This document shows, piece after piece, positions 45,956 to 56,036 of a stretch of DNA of 64,000 bases. Position numbers and translations under genes: made by a program. Each line of letters opens with the position of its first letter. The stretch's first letter is position 1. The stretch comes from UBA4660 sp034408895. GTDB taxonomy: Bacteria; Bacteroidota; Bacteroidia; Flavobacteriales_D; Sanyastnellaceae. Location: positions 3,294 to 67,293 of the forward strand of contig JAWXCI010000043.1 in the NCBI GenBank assembly GCA_034408895.1, in the 5' to 3' direction. The notes beneath the pieces are model-generated. The model saw only the letters and a list, made by a program, of their open reading frames with translations. It did no database searches and was not told the origin of the DNA.

Positions 45956-46068
45956 AGCGTGGTGTTTTTCTCAAACATCTTAAAGCGCATGATTGTGTCT
46001 TAGCTGATTTGAATGATGTTACCTGCCGGATGATTTGCAAACAACTGGGAATTCCATTTGTGAAATAA
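45952..46068 (+). pseudogene. hicA: HicA toxin with its core deleted
   Basis: Only 38 codons: MKRGVFLKHLKAHDCVLA is the start of a HicA mRNA interferase and DLNDVTCRMICKQLGIPFVK is its end, joined directly. The usual HicA has about 60 residues; the missing ~22 include the GG.H..Y segment with the catalytic His and the central strand pair. The deletion keeps the frame. It overlaps hicB by four bases. The product is unlikely to be toxic; whether it is translated is unknown. Confidence 0.75.
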
Positions 46069-46077
46069 CTACACCCG

Positions 46078-48837
46078 CTAAAACAAACTCCCTTGCGTTC
46101 CCTTATCGTCTTGGTCGCGTTTTGTTTTAGGTGACGATGGTTTTTCATCTTCATCATCCTCCTCGTCATCGTTTTGCTTCTGCTGTTTGAAACGCTCCAT
46201 GTCGTCCACCAGTCCATCAATTTCAAATTCAATATCTGCCGGGTTCTGATGTATTTCTTTATCCATTGGGTTACCCTTGCGCGATCGAATCATATCCATC
46301 AACAACTTCTCACTTTGTTCTTCCTGCTGTGCATCAGGCTCCAGTAACTCGACAGCAAGAACCGGAAGCGATGTGAGTTTGTTGCCCAACGCTTTCATTC
46401 CTTTCACCGCAATGAAGTCGCGCAGGTTTACGCTTTCGTCCATCTTGTTGCGCATTGCTTTGGAGCGTTTGTCGTAACGGATAAACACTACCGGATGATG
46501 TACGGTAGTAGCGATGCCAAGTTTGGATTGCGGATGTTCTGTGATAAACTTCACCGCCCTGCCCGATTCTTCGAGAAGGAATCTTTTTACAAACCAGGTT
46601 TGTTTTTCGCCATCGTAGTAAATGGTGGTTAACGGTTTTCCCGGAATCCATTTTTCGAAATGAGTCATTGTTTCATCAAAGTGAAGAGACAATTCCGGGC
46701 TTACCAGTTTGTATTCGCCTGTGTTGAGGAGCATGAGAATTTTTTCTCCGGGATAGAAGTCCCCAACAAATCTTCCGCGTGATTCTGAATTGAGGCGATG
46801 AACATGTTCATCGTACCAAACTTGAAGGGCACCAAGTGTTGAAAGCCCGGCTTCTTTCAGTTCAACTTTTCTTACTGTGTATTTGGTAACCACGTTGCCC
46901 ACGGCATCGCGGCCTTTCACTGCAAGTTCAGAAAAATCAATATCGAATTTCAGTTTTTTGAGATGAGATTGGGCGCGAAGATTTATGGTGACTACTTCTG
47001 CTTCTCCATTAGGATTTGCACTGAAGTAAAGCATCTCGCTTCCGGCAGTTCCTTTAGTGAGGTCATACTCTTTATCGCGTGTAATGGATGTAACAGCAAA
47101 CCGTTTCATCATGGCACCATTTTTTTTTCCATCGCTGTAGATCAGATTGTAAATGGTGCGCTTGTCGTCCTTCTTCCACACACCTGCATGAATGATTTCT
47201 TTGCCAACAAATGATTTTTGTTCGACACGTTTCACCATCATCTTCCCATCGTTGCGGAAGATGATGATGTCATCAATGTCGGAACAATCCATCACGTATT
47301 CTCCTTCATCCCGCTTCAATCCGGTGCCTACAAATCCTTCGGCACGGTTCACATAAAGCTTTGCATTGGCAATGGCCACTTTCGCAGCTTCCACCGTATC
47401 GAATTGTTTTATCTCCGTCCTGCGTTCTTTTCCTTTTCCGTATTTGCGTTTTAGTTCCTTGAAGTACTCGATGCAAGTCTCAATGAGTTCCTTCAATTTC
47501 TTTTTCACATCCTTTATATCACCTTCAAGTTTCTTGATGTGCTCATCGGCCTTGAAGGAATCGAATCGAGAGATGCGTTTGATTTTTATTTCTGTGAGTC
47601 GCGCCACATCCTCATCGGTCACTTCGCGAAAAAAATCTTTGGTAAATGGTTTTACTCCTTTGTGAATGGTGCTAATGATTTCTTCCCACGTTTCGGCTTC
47701 TTCAATCTTGCGGTAAATTCTTTTTTCAATAAAAATCTTTTCGAGAGATGAAAAGAACCATTGTTCATCCAATTCAGCGAGTTGAATTTTGAGTTCCTGC
47801 TCAATGAGGTCCCGCGTGTGTTCGGTGGACATCCGCAGCAACTCATCCACCCCAATGAAGCGCGGCTTGTCTTCCTGGATTACACAAACGTTGGGAGAAA
47901 TACTCACCTCACAATCTGTGAAGGCATAAAGTGCATCAATGGTTTTGTCGGGTGAAGTTCCTGGAGCGAGATGGACAATAATTTCCACCGTGCCAGTGGT
48001 AATGTCATCCACCTTCTTCACTTTTATCTTGCCCTTCTCATTCGCTTTCAGGATGGAATCGATGAGCGAAGGGACTGTAGTACCGAAAGGAATTTCCGTG
48101 ATGACCAGTTGCTTTCCGTTGTCCTCTTTCCTGATGCGGGCACGTACCCGGATTTTTCCTCCGCGCAGTCCGTGGTTGTAATCGGTGCAGTCTGCAAATC
48201 CGCCCTGCTGGAAATCGGGCATGAGGTGTGTGCGTTTTCCACGCAACACATCAATGCTTGCATCAATGAGTTCAATGAAGTTGTGCGGAAGAATTTTGCA
48301 GGCAAGTCCCACAGCAATTCCCTCGACACCCAATGCAAGAAGTAGTGGAAATTTTACAGGAAGTGTTTCGGGTTCTTTGTTGCGCCCGTCATAGCTCGCA
48401 AGCCATGTGGTGGTTTTGGGATTGAAAACTACTTCCAGTGCAAACTTGTTCAGCCGCACTTCAATGTATCGCGGAGCCGCGGCATTGTCACCGGTATAAA
48501 TGTTTCCCCAGTTTCCCTGCATGTCGAGCAGCAGATTTTTCTGTCCCAGTTGCACCAGTGCATCGCCTATGGAAGCATCACCGTGCGGATGGTACTTCAT
48601 GGTGTTTCCAATCACGTTCGCAACTTTGTTGAAGCGGCCATCGTCCATTTCCCAAAGAGAATGGAGAATTCTTCGCTGCACCGGTTTCAGTCCGTCATTG
48701 ATATGCGGTACTGCGCGTTCAAGAATCACATAGCTGGCGTAATCGAGAAACCAGGTTTCATAAAGACCATTTACCTGGATCACAGTGCCCAGGTGTGAGT
48801 CGTCTTCGGGTTGGATATTTTCGGGGATTTCTGACAT
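46078..48837 (-). CDS. parC: Type IIA topoisomerase A subunit (ParC-like)
   Basis: 919 residues, DNA-cleaving subunit of topoisomerase IV-type enzyme. Near the start: YASYVILERAVPHINDGLKP, HSLWEMDDG, MKYHPHGDASIGDALVQLGQ and the catalytic Tyr in AAAPRYIEVRL (about residue 132). The carboxyl ~390 residues form a propeller-like domain, with an acidic/basic low-complexity tail (QQKQNDDEEDDEDEKPSSPK). It follows parE by six bases on the minus strand. Whether it is ParC or GyrA is judged from the linked pair and the divergent SVHINDG-type start; gyrB/gyrA in Bacteroidota are usually unlinked. Confidence 0.88.
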   Translation of the reverse strand: MSEIPENIQPEDDSHLGTVIQVNGLYETWFLDYASYVILERAVPHINDGLKPVQRRILHSLWEMDDGRFNKVANVIGNTMKYHPHGDASIGDALVQLGQKNLLLDMQGNWGNIYTGDNAAAPRYIEVRLNKFALEVVFNPKTTTWLASYDGRNKEPETLPVKFPLLLALGVEGIAVGLACKILPHNFIELIDASIDVLRGKRTHLMPDFQQGGFADCTDYNHGLRGGKIRVRARIRKEDNGKQLVITEIPFGTTVPSLIDSILKANEKGKIKVKKVDDITTGTVEIIVHLAPGTSPDKTIDALYAFTDCEVSISPNVCVIQEDKPRFIGVDELLRMSTEHTRDLIEQELKIQLAELDEQWFFSSLEKIFIEKRIYRKIEEAETWEEIISTIHKGVKPFTKDFFREVTDEDVARLTEIKIKRISRFDSFKADEHIKKLEGDIKDVKKKLKELIETCIEYFKELKRKYGKGKERRTEIKQFDTVEAAKVAIANAKLYVNRAEGFVGTGLKRDEGEYVMDCSDIDDIIIFRNDGKMMVKRVEQKSFVGKEIIHAGVWKKDDKRTIYNLIYSDGKKNGAMMKRFAVTSITRDKEYDLTKGTAGSEMLYFSANPNGEAEVVTINLRAQSHLKKLKFDIDFSELAVKGRDAVGNVVTKYTVRKVELKEAGLSTLGALQVWYDEHVHRLNSESRGRFVGDFYPGEKILMLLNTGEYKLVSPELSLHFDETMTHFEKWIPGKPLTTIYYDGEKQTWFVKRFLLEESGRAVKFITEHPQSKLGIATTVHHPVVFIRYDKRSKAMRNKMDESVNLRDFIAVKGMKALGNKLTSLPVLAVELLEPDAQQEEQSEKLLMDMIRSRKGNPMDKEIHQNPADIEFEIDGLVDDMERFKQQKQNDDEEDDEDEKPSSPKTKRDQDDKGTQGSLF

Positions 48838-48843
48838 CAGTTC

Positions 48844-50715
48844 TTACACTACCACTTCTTCCGTTTCTTTCAATTCCACCACCTCATCCTTCTCCACTTT
48901 CAAATTATTAATAATGAATTCCTGACGAGTGGGTGTGTTTTTGCCCATGTAGAATTCGAGCATGTCTTTAAGATGTGCGTTGCCGACAACTACAGGCTCA
49001 AGTCGAATATCTACACCTATGAAGTTCTTGAATTCGTCAGGCGAAATTTCTCCCAGTCCTTTGAAGCGCGTAATTTCAGGTCGTACTCCCAGTTTGGCAA
49101 TGGCTTGATGACGTTCTTCGGGTGAATAACAATAAATGGTTTCTTTTTTATTGCGTACCCGAAAGAGCGGAGTTTGCAAAACATAAAGGTGTCCGTGCTT
49201 CACCAGGTCAGGAAAAAACTGGAGAAAAAAAGTTATCATAAGCAGGCGGATGTGCATGCCGTCCACATCGGCATCGGTAGCAATCACCACTTTGTTGTAG
49301 CGAAGTGCGTCAAGACCATCTTCAATATTCAGGGCGGATTGAAGGAGGTTGAACTCCTCGTTTTCGTACACCACTTTTTTCGTCATGCCGTAAGTGTTCA
49401 GTGGTTTTCCGCGAAGGCTGAACACCGCTTGTGTCTGCACGTTTCGGGAAATGGTGATGCTGCCACTTGCACTATCCCCTTCTGTAATAAAGAGTGTTGT
49501 TTCAGGAGCAAGTTCTGCCGTGTCGCTAAAATGCACTTTGCAGTCGCGCAGTTTTTTGTTGTGGAGGTTGGCCTTCTTTGCACGCTCGCGCGAAAGTTTT
49601 TGTATGCCTGCCAGCTCTTTTCGTTCGCGTTCGCTCTGCTGGATTTTTTTCTGGAGTGCTTCAGCTGCCTGCGTGTTCTGGTGGAGAAATTTGTTGAGTT
49701 CTTTCTGCAGGAAATCAAGCACAAATGCTTTCATGCTTTTTCCGTTCGGTTCAATTTCGGTGGACCCCAATTTTGTTTTCGTCTGCGACTCAAAAACGGG
49801 TTCAACCACTTTCACTGCCACTGCTGCAACGATGCCTGAACGAATGTCGACTGCTTCATAATCCTTCCCGTAAAAATCGCGAATCACTTTTATATATGCT
49901 TCGCGAAATGCTCCATGATGCGTACCTCCTTGCGTGGTGTACTGACCATTTACAAAACTGTAATATTCTTCTCCGTAACTGTTGGTGTGTGTAAGTGCAA
50001 CTTCAATGTCCTCACCTCGCAGGTGTATGGTGGGATAGAGTTGCTCCTCGGTCATGTTGGTCGCAAGCAAATCTTTCAATCCGTTTTCACTCTTGAATTT
50101 CTGTCCGTTGAACAGGATGGTGAGTCCCGTATTCAGGTAGCAATAATTCCAGAGCAATCGTTCAACATATTGAGCCTTGTATTGGAAATTGTGGAAGAGA
50201 GATTCATCGGGAACGAAAATCATGACAGTTCCATTCTTCTCATTGGTCTTCGCAATCTTGTGATCTTTCTTCATGTTACCGCGTTCGAATTCTGCGGCCT
50301 TCAATTCCCCATCACGTACACTTTCCACTTTAAAATAACCGCTTAAAGCATTCACCGCTTTTGATCCAACACCATTCAGCCCGACACTTTTCTTGAACGC
50401 GCGCGAATCGTATTTGCCGCCTGTATTGATTTTAGAAACACAGTCAATCACTTTTCCTAGTGGAATGCCGCGACCATAATCGCGCACGGTCACCATGTTG
50501 TCTTTGATAATAACTTCGATTGTTTTTCCGAAACCCATCACAAACTCGTCAATGGAGTTGTCAATGATTTCTTTCAGCAAGACATAAATGCCATCATCGG
50601 TGGATGATCCGTCACCCAATTTTCCGATGTACATACCCGGGCGGATGCGGATGTGTTCGTTCCACTCAAGGGTTTTTATGTTGTCTTCGTTGTAGGTTGA
50701 TTGTTGCGCGGACAT
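48844..50715 (-). CDS. parE: Type IIA topoisomerase B subunit (ParE-like)
   Basis: 623-residue ATPase subunit. GHKL ATP site: EIIDNSIDEFVMGFG, VRDYGRGIPLGK, GLNGVGSKAVNALS. The TOPRIM part has TLFITEGDSASGSITISRN and ATDADVDGMHIRLLMITFFL with the Asp pair for Mg. The carboxyl end has RFKGLGEISPDEFK. Length is that of ParE, without the insert seen in some GyrB. It is six bases upstream of parC, so the subunits are made together. Divergent from the metzincin gene across 295 bases. Confidence 0.92.
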   Translation of the reverse strand: MSAQQSTYNEDNIKTLEWNEHIRIRPGMYIGKLGDGSSTDDGIYVLLKEIIDNSIDEFVMGFGKTIEVIIKDNMVTVRDYGRGIPLGKVIDCVSKINTGGKYDSRAFKKSVGLNGVGSKAVNALSGYFKVESVRDGELKAAEFERGNMKKDHKIAKTNEKNGTVMIFVPDESLFHNFQYKAQYVERLLWNYCYLNTGLTILFNGQKFKSENGLKDLLATNMTEEQLYPTIHLRGEDIEVALTHTNSYGEEYYSFVNGQYTTQGGTHHGAFREAYIKVIRDFYGKDYEAVDIRSGIVAAVAVKVVEPVFESQTKTKLGSTEIEPNGKSMKAFVLDFLQKELNKFLHQNTQAAEALQKKIQQSERERKELAGIQKLSRERAKKANLHNKKLRDCKVHFSDTAELAPETTLFITEGDSASGSITISRNVQTQAVFSLRGKPLNTYGMTKKVVYENEEFNLLQSALNIEDGLDALRYNKVVIATDADVDGMHIRLLMITFFLQFFPDLVKHGHLYVLQTPLFRVRNKKETIYCYSPEERHQAIAKLGVRPEITRFKGLGEISPDEFKNFIGVDIRLEPVVVGNAHLKDMLEFYMGKNTPTRQEFIINNLKVEKDEVVELKETEEVVV

Positions 50716-50978
50716 GAAAAGAATTTGTGGTAAAAATGCGGGGTCGAAATTAGAGAGCGGTCAATTGCACCTGGTTCACGTTGCGGTTGAGTTTTCAACA
50801 TCACCCGCAACTTAGAATGGCCGCTTTTTTGGCGGGCTGCGAAACCTTTAATCATTGTGCTTCGTTAGACGTCTTCCCCCCTATTGAAATTTGACTAACA
50901 ACTAATGAACTACCTATGACAAATGATGGATATGACCCCATCGACTTTTACCACTTTTAAACCTGTAATAATTAAATC

Positions 50979-50995
50979 CCCCATAACTTATGGGG
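50979..50995. promoter_or_regulatory. Palindrome in the leader of the metzincin gene
   Basis: CCCCATAA-C-TTATGGGG is a perfect 8-base inverted repeat 16 bases before the chosen ATG (51011); an alternative ATG at 50990 falls within it. It could be an operator or leader hairpin. The rest of 50716-51010 shows no gene. Confidence 0.4.
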
Positions 50996-51010
50996 CAAAA
51001 CCAATTCAAA

Positions 51011-54000
51011 ATGAAGAAATTTTTCCAAGCTCTTTTTTTGATAGTGTTGTGTGCAAATGTTTTTGCCCAGCAAAAACCTGAAACACTTTCATCTGCATCA
51101 CCACAATGGTCCGATGTAGCGATTGAACCTCAGCGCGACAGTCGGCAGATTGTTCCTGCAAATTATCGCACGGTGGAAGTTAGCATTCACGAACTTCAGA
51201 ATTTTTTGTTCAGCGCTCCGCATGAAAATGTGGTGCGCGCTCCTGAGAGTTCGTACATCATCCAACTTCCAAAACCGGATGGAATGATGGCGAATTTCAC
51301 GCTGGTAGAAGCACCAGTGATGGAACCTGCTCTTGAGGCACAATTCCCTGAAATGCGTTCGTATGCCGGACAGGGAATTGAAGACCGCACAGCCACCCTA
51401 CGCTGTGATATCACCCCAAAAGGTTTTCATGCGCAAATACTTTCTTCCAGTGGTACCTGGTACATTGATCCCTACTCGCCATCCGATCTTGAGATTTACA
51501 TCAGCTATACCAAGGAAGCATTTTATCAAACATGCACCAAGACATTTAATGAACTTCCTCCGGTGATGCCCGATAAATTTGATTTTGACAAGACAGATGA
51601 AATTCTTGATATCCCGGGAAAAAATCCGAAACAAAAAAAACCGGTGCAGTCCATGGGAATGCAGAAGGTTGCAAATGGATTAACGCTCCGCACGTATAGG
51701 CTTGCCCTTGCCGGTACAGGTGAATACACAGCTTTTCATGGTGGTACTGCAGCACTGGGTCTTGCGGCTATGGTTACATCCATGACACGCATCAATGGTG
51801 TTTATGAAAAAGACTGCTGTCTCCGAATGAATTTGGTGGCTAACAACAATCTTCTTGTTTATACCAACGCAGCAACGGACCCCTACACCAATGGAAATGG
51901 TTCGACTATGCTGAATGAAAACCAAACCAACTGCAATGCAGTAATTGGATCGGCCAACTATGATATTGGACATGTGTTTTCGACAGGAGGCGGAGGTGTG
52001 GCATTCCTGAATTCTCCTTGTTCATCCAACAAGGCGAAAGGAGTTTCAGGACAATCAGCACCCATAGGCGATCCCTTCGACATTGATTATGTATGCCATG
52101 AAATGGGACACCAGTGGGGTGGCAATCACACTCAAAACAATTCATGCAATCGTTCTTCAAGTGCAGCGTATGAACCAGGATCAGCATCCACCATAATGGG
52201 ATATGCTGGTATCTGTCCGCCCGATTTGCAACCGCACAGCGATGATTATTTCCACAATCACAGCTACAACGAAATGCGAACCTTTTTTACCGGAACAGGA
52301 AACTCTTGTGCGGCCAGTTCGGCTACCGGAAATACAATTCCAATAGTAGATGCAGGTGTGGGAGGATTCACCATTCCCATTTCAACTCCGTTCGAATTGA
52401 CTGCTACCGGCAGCGATGCAAATGGTGACCTTATTACGTTCTGTTGGGAGCAATATGATTTGGGTCCTGCCACAGCAGTGGGCGACAACACGCTCACCAA
52501 TCCAAGTGGCAACCAACCCATTTTCCGTTCGTGGCTTCCTACAGTTAATGCAACACGGGTTTTTCCAAGAATTTCTAATTTGGTAAACAACACAATTGTA
52601 CTTGGTGAACACATGCCCACTTATGATCGCTCGCTCAATTTCCGTTGCACAGTGCGCGACAATCGCGCAGGTGGCGGTGCGGTAAATGATGACAACATAA
52701 CTTTCAGTGTAGATAACATTGGTGGCCCATTTGTGGTGACTGCTCCAAACACTGCTGTAACGTGGCCGGCCAATAGTTCCCAAACTGCTACATGGAGCGT
52801 GGCGAACACCACCGCAGCACCCATCAGTTGTGCGAATGTGGACATCTGGCTTTCAACAGATGGTGGTTTCACTTATCCAATACTTGTTCTTGCAAATACA
52901 CCTAATGATGGTACACAAATTATCACTGTTCCGAACATTCTTACAGCGCAGGCACGGATTAAAGTGAAGGCGAGTGGAAATATCTTTTTTGATATTTCAA
53001 ACACCAACTTTACGATTTCAGCAGGTGGTGGCGGATTTGCCTTTGACATCATGCTTGCCGGAATTAACTCACCAACCGGAAGCTATTGTGGTGATGCCTT
53101 CACACCGCAAATCACGGTGAACAATTTGGGAAGTACCACCATCACATCATTCACTGCGCAATACAATGTGGATGGTGGTGCAAACCAGAACTACAATTGG
53201 GTGGGTTCGATGGCAACAGGTGGAATCACCACCGTAACACTTCCTGCCATGACTGCTTCCACAGGCTCACACACTTTCAACGTAACGCTGCTCAACCCGA
53301 ATGGTGTTGCCGACCAAAGCACGGGCAATAATTCCGGAGCATCATCATTCAGTACAATTTCCAATGCGAACATTGTTACGCTCACATTGCTCACCGATTG
53401 CTGGGGCGAAGAAGTGAGTTGGAATATTGAAGATGCAGGCAATAACATTCTCTATTCTCAAGCCGGCAATTCCCTTGGTGATCAAACAACTTTCACCAGC
53501 ACTTTCTGTCTCGCAAACGGATGTTATGATTTCAACATCGCGGATTCATTCGGTGATGGGTTGGATGGCACGGCAAGCGGTTGTGCCATTGATGGCAACT
53601 ACACCATTACTGATGCAAGTGCAAACGTTCTTGTGCAAATGCCGGTATCCAATTATGGTTTTGCAACTACACACAATTTCTGTGTGCCTTTTGTACCCGG
53701 TGCAGTGCCCGGTTGCATGGCTGTGAATGCATGCAACTACAATTCGCTTGCAACAGTGGATGATGGATCATGCGCTTATGGCCCTGCCAATGATGTGTGC
53801 GCAAGTGCCATCCAGTTGACTGTAAATGGTGGCGCATTTGCAGCCACCAATCTTGGTGCATGTGTAAACGGACCGAACCCATCTTGTGGTGGAACGAATA
53901 TGCAGGATGTGTGGTACTACTTCAACTACACAGGTGGAAATATTGTTCTTTCAACAACATTGGGGACCAACAACGACACAAGGCTTGCAGTTTACACTGC

Positions 54001-55432
54001 CTGTGGCGGAACCCAAATTGCATGTGATGATGACAGCGGTCCGGGCAATGCTTCACTCATTAATCTCAACTGCGGCACCATTACTCCCGGCAATGCCTAC
54101 TACATACAAGCTGGAGGATTTAATGCTATTGAAGGAGCGTTCACCGTCACGGTGGCAATGACAAATATTAATGGATGCACAAATCCACTTGCTTCGAATT
54201 ATAACAACTGTGCAACTGTGGATAATGGATATTGCATCGTTCCCGGCTGCACAGATACAGCCGCATGCAACTACAATGCATCAGCAACTCAGAACAATGG
54301 TTCTTGTGCCTATCCGGGTTGTTTGGATCCTGTCGCGTGTAACTATAATGCAAGTGCGGGTTGTGCAGCAACATGTAATTATCCTGTTGCATGTAACAAC
54401 CCCGCTGCCTGCAACTTCACTGCTGGTTCGTGCATGAATGGTACCTGCAATTTCCCGGTTCCCTGTAACAATCCTACAGCGTGCAACTTCACTGCTGGTT
54501 CGTGCATGAATGGAGTTTGCAATTTCCCTGTACAATGTAACAACCCCGCTGCCTGCAATTTCACGGCTGGTTCATGCATGAATGGGATTTGCAATTTTCC
54601 AGTTCCCTGTAACAATCCTGCTGCTTGCAATTTCACGGCTGGTTCGTGCATGAATGGAATATGTAATTTTCCTGTTGCATGTAATGATGCTGCTGCTTGC
54701 AACTTCACTGCTGGTTCGTGCATGAATGGAATTTGCAACTATCCTGTAGTGTGTAATGATCCTGCTGCGTGTAACTTCACATCAGGTGCTTGTATGAATG
54801 GAACTTGCAACTATCCTGTTCCGTGTAATGATCTAGCAGCTTGCAACTACACTAGTGGTTCGGGTATGAATGGAATTTGTGCTTATCCTGGTTGTACAAA
54901 TTCATCAGCATGCAATTACAATGGATCGGCTGGATGTGATGATGGTTCGTGCACATTCCCAGGTTGTACCAACCCTACTGCATGCAACTACGATTCTATA
55001 GCCGAGTGTGATGATGGCTCATGCATATTGCCCGGATGCATGGATGCGGCAGCGTGTAATTATGATTCCTCAGCAACATGCGAGAATGGAATCCTGTGTG
55101 AAAACTACAAGTGTATTGATCCATCCGCATGCAACTATGTAGCGTTTGCAGCTTGTGTTGATATGGCAGTGTGCACCTATCCAGGTTGCACGGATCCATC
55201 GGCAAACAACTTCGATCCGGCAGCCGGTTGTGATAATGGTTCTTGCATTTATGGTTCCTGCCAGGGCGATTTCGATTTAAACGGAGTCATAAATACCGGT
55301 GACATCCTTTTGTTCATGGCCAGTTTCGGATGTTTGAGTTCTTGCGATCCATTCGACCTTACTGGAGATGGCGTAGTGAACACTACAGACTTGCTTTTGT
55401 TCATGGGATTGTTCGGAATGCTATGTCCCTGA
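51011..55432 (+). CDS. Secreted metzincin protease with Cys-rich tandem-repeat tail and dockerin-like end
   Basis: 1473 residues from MKKFFQALFLIVLCANVFAQ (signal peptide). Propeptide-like region to ~220; metzincin zinc site HEMGHQWGGNH at about 362-372 with Met-turn STIMGYAGIC about 30 residues later, so a reprolysin-like metallopeptidase. Then Ig-like and CARDB-like domains (~520-800), a proprotein-convertase-like beta unit with GDGLDGTASGC, and from ~890 a Cys-rich region of GC...ACNYN...DDGSCAYPGC modules, including seven 24-residue repeats. The end holds two EF-hand/dockerin-like loops (DLNGVINTGDILLFMASFG and DLTGDGVVNTTDLLLFMGL). An ATG 21 bases earlier is possible. Probably exported by T9SS, although the tail is not the standard type A or B. 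Confidence 0.88.
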   Translation: MKKFFQALFLIVLCANVFAQQKPETLSSASPQWSDVAIEPQRDSRQIVPANYRTVEVSIHELQNFLFSAPHENVVRAPESSYIIQLPKPDGMMANFTLVEAPVMEPALEAQFPEMRSYAGQGIEDRTATLRCDITPKGFHAQILSSSGTWYIDPYSPSDLEIYISYTKEAFYQTCTKTFNELPPVMPDKFDFDKTDEILDIPGKNPKQKKPVQSMGMQKVANGLTLRTYRLALAGTGEYTAFHGGTAALGLAAMVTSMTRINGVYEKDCCLRMNLVANNNLLVYTNAATDPYTNGNGSTMLNENQTNCNAVIGSANYDIGHVFSTGGGGVAFLNSPCSSNKAKGVSGQSAPIGDPFDIDYVCHEMGHQWGGNHTQNNSCNRSSSAAYEPGSASTIMGYAGICPPDLQPHSDDYFHNHSYNEMRTFFTGTGNSCAASSATGNTIPIVDAGVGGFTIPISTPFELTATGSDANGDLITFCWEQYDLGPATAVGDNTLTNPSGNQPIFRSWLPTVNATRVFPRISNLVNNTIVLGEHMPTYDRSLNFRCTVRDNRAGGGAVNDDNITFSVDNIGGPFVVTAPNTAVTWPANSSQTATWSVANTTAAPISCANVDIWLSTDGGFTYPILVLANTPNDGTQIITVPNILTAQARIKVKASGNIFFDISNTNFTISAGGGGFAFDIMLAGINSPTGSYCGDAFTPQITVNNLGSTTITSFTAQYNVDGGANQNYNWVGSMATGGITTVTLPAMTASTGSHTFNVTLLNPNGVADQSTGNNSGASSFSTISNANIVTLTLLTDCWGEEVSWNIEDAGNNILYSQAGNSLGDQTTFTSTFCLANGCYDFNIADSFGDGLDGTASGCAIDGNYTITDASANVLVQMPVSNYGFATTHNFCVPFVPGAVPGCMAVNACNYNSLATVDDGSCAYGPANDVCASAIQLTVNGGAFAATNLGACVNGPNPSCGGTNMQDVWYYFNYTGGNIVLSTTLGTNNDTRLAVYTACGGTQIACDDDSGPGNASLINLNCGTITPGNAYYIQAGGFNAIEGAFTVTVAMTNINGCTNPLASNYNNCATVDNGYCIVPGCTDTAACNYNASATQNNGSCAYPGCLDPVACNYNASAGCAATCNYPVACNNPAACNFTAGSCMNGTCNFPVPCNNPTACNFTAGSCMNGVCNFPVQCNNPAACNFTAGSCMNGICNFPVPCNNPAACNFTAGSCMNGICNFPVACNDAAACNFTAGSCMNGICNYPVVCNDPAACNFTSGACMNGTCNYPVPCNDLAACNYTSGSGMNGICAYPGCTNSSACNYNGSAGCDDGSCTFPGCTNPTACNYDSIAECDDGSCILPGCMDAAACNYDSSATCENGILCENYKCIDPSACNYVAFAACVDMAVCTYPGCTDPSANNFDPAAGCDNGSCIYGSCQGDFDLNGVINTGDILLFMASFGCLSSCDPFDLTGDGVVNTTDLLLFMGLFGMLCP
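54383..54886 (+). repeat. Seven tandem 72-bp repeats inside the metzincin gene
   Basis: Seven units of 72 bases encode variants of PV.CNNPAACNFTAGSCMNG, each with about four cysteines per 24 residues. Units 1-5 are closest to one another at the DNA level; units 6 and 7 diverge, and unit 7 has lost one Cys (SGSGMNG). Looser modules of the same theme lie on both sides. Confidence 0.85.
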
Positions 55433-55454
55433 TAATATATTTTCTTTGTGAATG

Positions 55455-55488
55455 AAAAGAGCCTTGCCACATTCGGCAAGGCTCTTTT
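55455..55488. terminator. Bidirectional intrinsic terminator
   Basis: AAAAGAGCCTTGCC and GGCAAGGCTCTTTT form a 14-base perfect stem with a 6-base loop between convergent genes ending at 55432 (plus) and 55533 (minus). Confidence 0.9.
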
Positions 55489-55532
55489 ATTTTCTAATTG
55501 ATTTGGATTGTAATCAAACCAAAAATTCTTGT

Positions 55533-56036
55533 TCAGGATTTCGGTTTAATGGTGATGACCTGGGTGCCGGTAGAAACATTCTCACATGAATCTTTGGAGC
55601 TCCATGTCCGCATAATCCGATTCCCTTCTTTCTTTTCTGAGAAGATTACTTCGCAGGATGATTTGTTGTTGTCCATAGCCGTGACTTGCGCAGAAGGTGG
55701 AATTTCTTCCCCGAACACTTCAACGCTGGACGGCACACCCAGAAGCACTGGAGGTGATGTATCCATAAGGCTGATGTATTGCTCGGCAGTAGCTGTTGCC
55801 CCGCACTGGTCGGAAAAAGTATAGGTGCGAACAAGAGTTCCTGCACATCCTCCCGAAAAATTTTGGTCTTTCCATGCGATATCTACAATGCCACAAGGGC
55901 TAGTGGCTTTCACCTTCGCAACATGGCGGAGGCTGTCCACATTACACGTCAACTCTTTCTCAAAACTCTTTACAGCGATTTGAGATTGAAGCTGAGTTGA
56001 AATCAAAATAATAGTGGTGATGAAAATTGTTCTCAT
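55533..56036 (-). CDS. Small secreted HYR-like protein
   Basis: 167 residues from MRTIFITTIILISTQLQSQI (signal peptide). The mature part is one or two HYR/Ig-like beta units: CGIVDIAWKDQNFSGGCAG, RTYTFSDQCGATATAEQYIS, then DTSPPVLLGVPSSVEV, a pattern in which SDQCGN..T..Q.I...DTTPP is the common theme. Four or five Cys suggest disulfides. There is no T9SS tail. An in-frame ATG nine codons earlier (56063) is less likely. Function unknown; it may be a detached domain of the kind seen in larger adhesins. Confidence 0.75.
   Translation of the reverse strand: MRTIFITTIILISTQLQSQIAVKSFEKELTCNVDSLRHVAKVKATSPCGIVDIAWKDQNFSGGCAGTLVRTYTFSDQCGATATAEQYISLMDTSPPVLLGVPSSVEVFGEEIPPSAQVTAMDNNKSSCEVIFSEKKEGNRIMRTWSSKDSCENVSTGTQVITIKPKS

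Noticed and set aside
46078..50715. DNA gyrase assignment for the two topoisomerase subunits
   Set aside because: The linked B-then-A order and ParE-like length fit topoisomerase IV better; gyrase genes are usually apart in this phylum. Not fully excluded.
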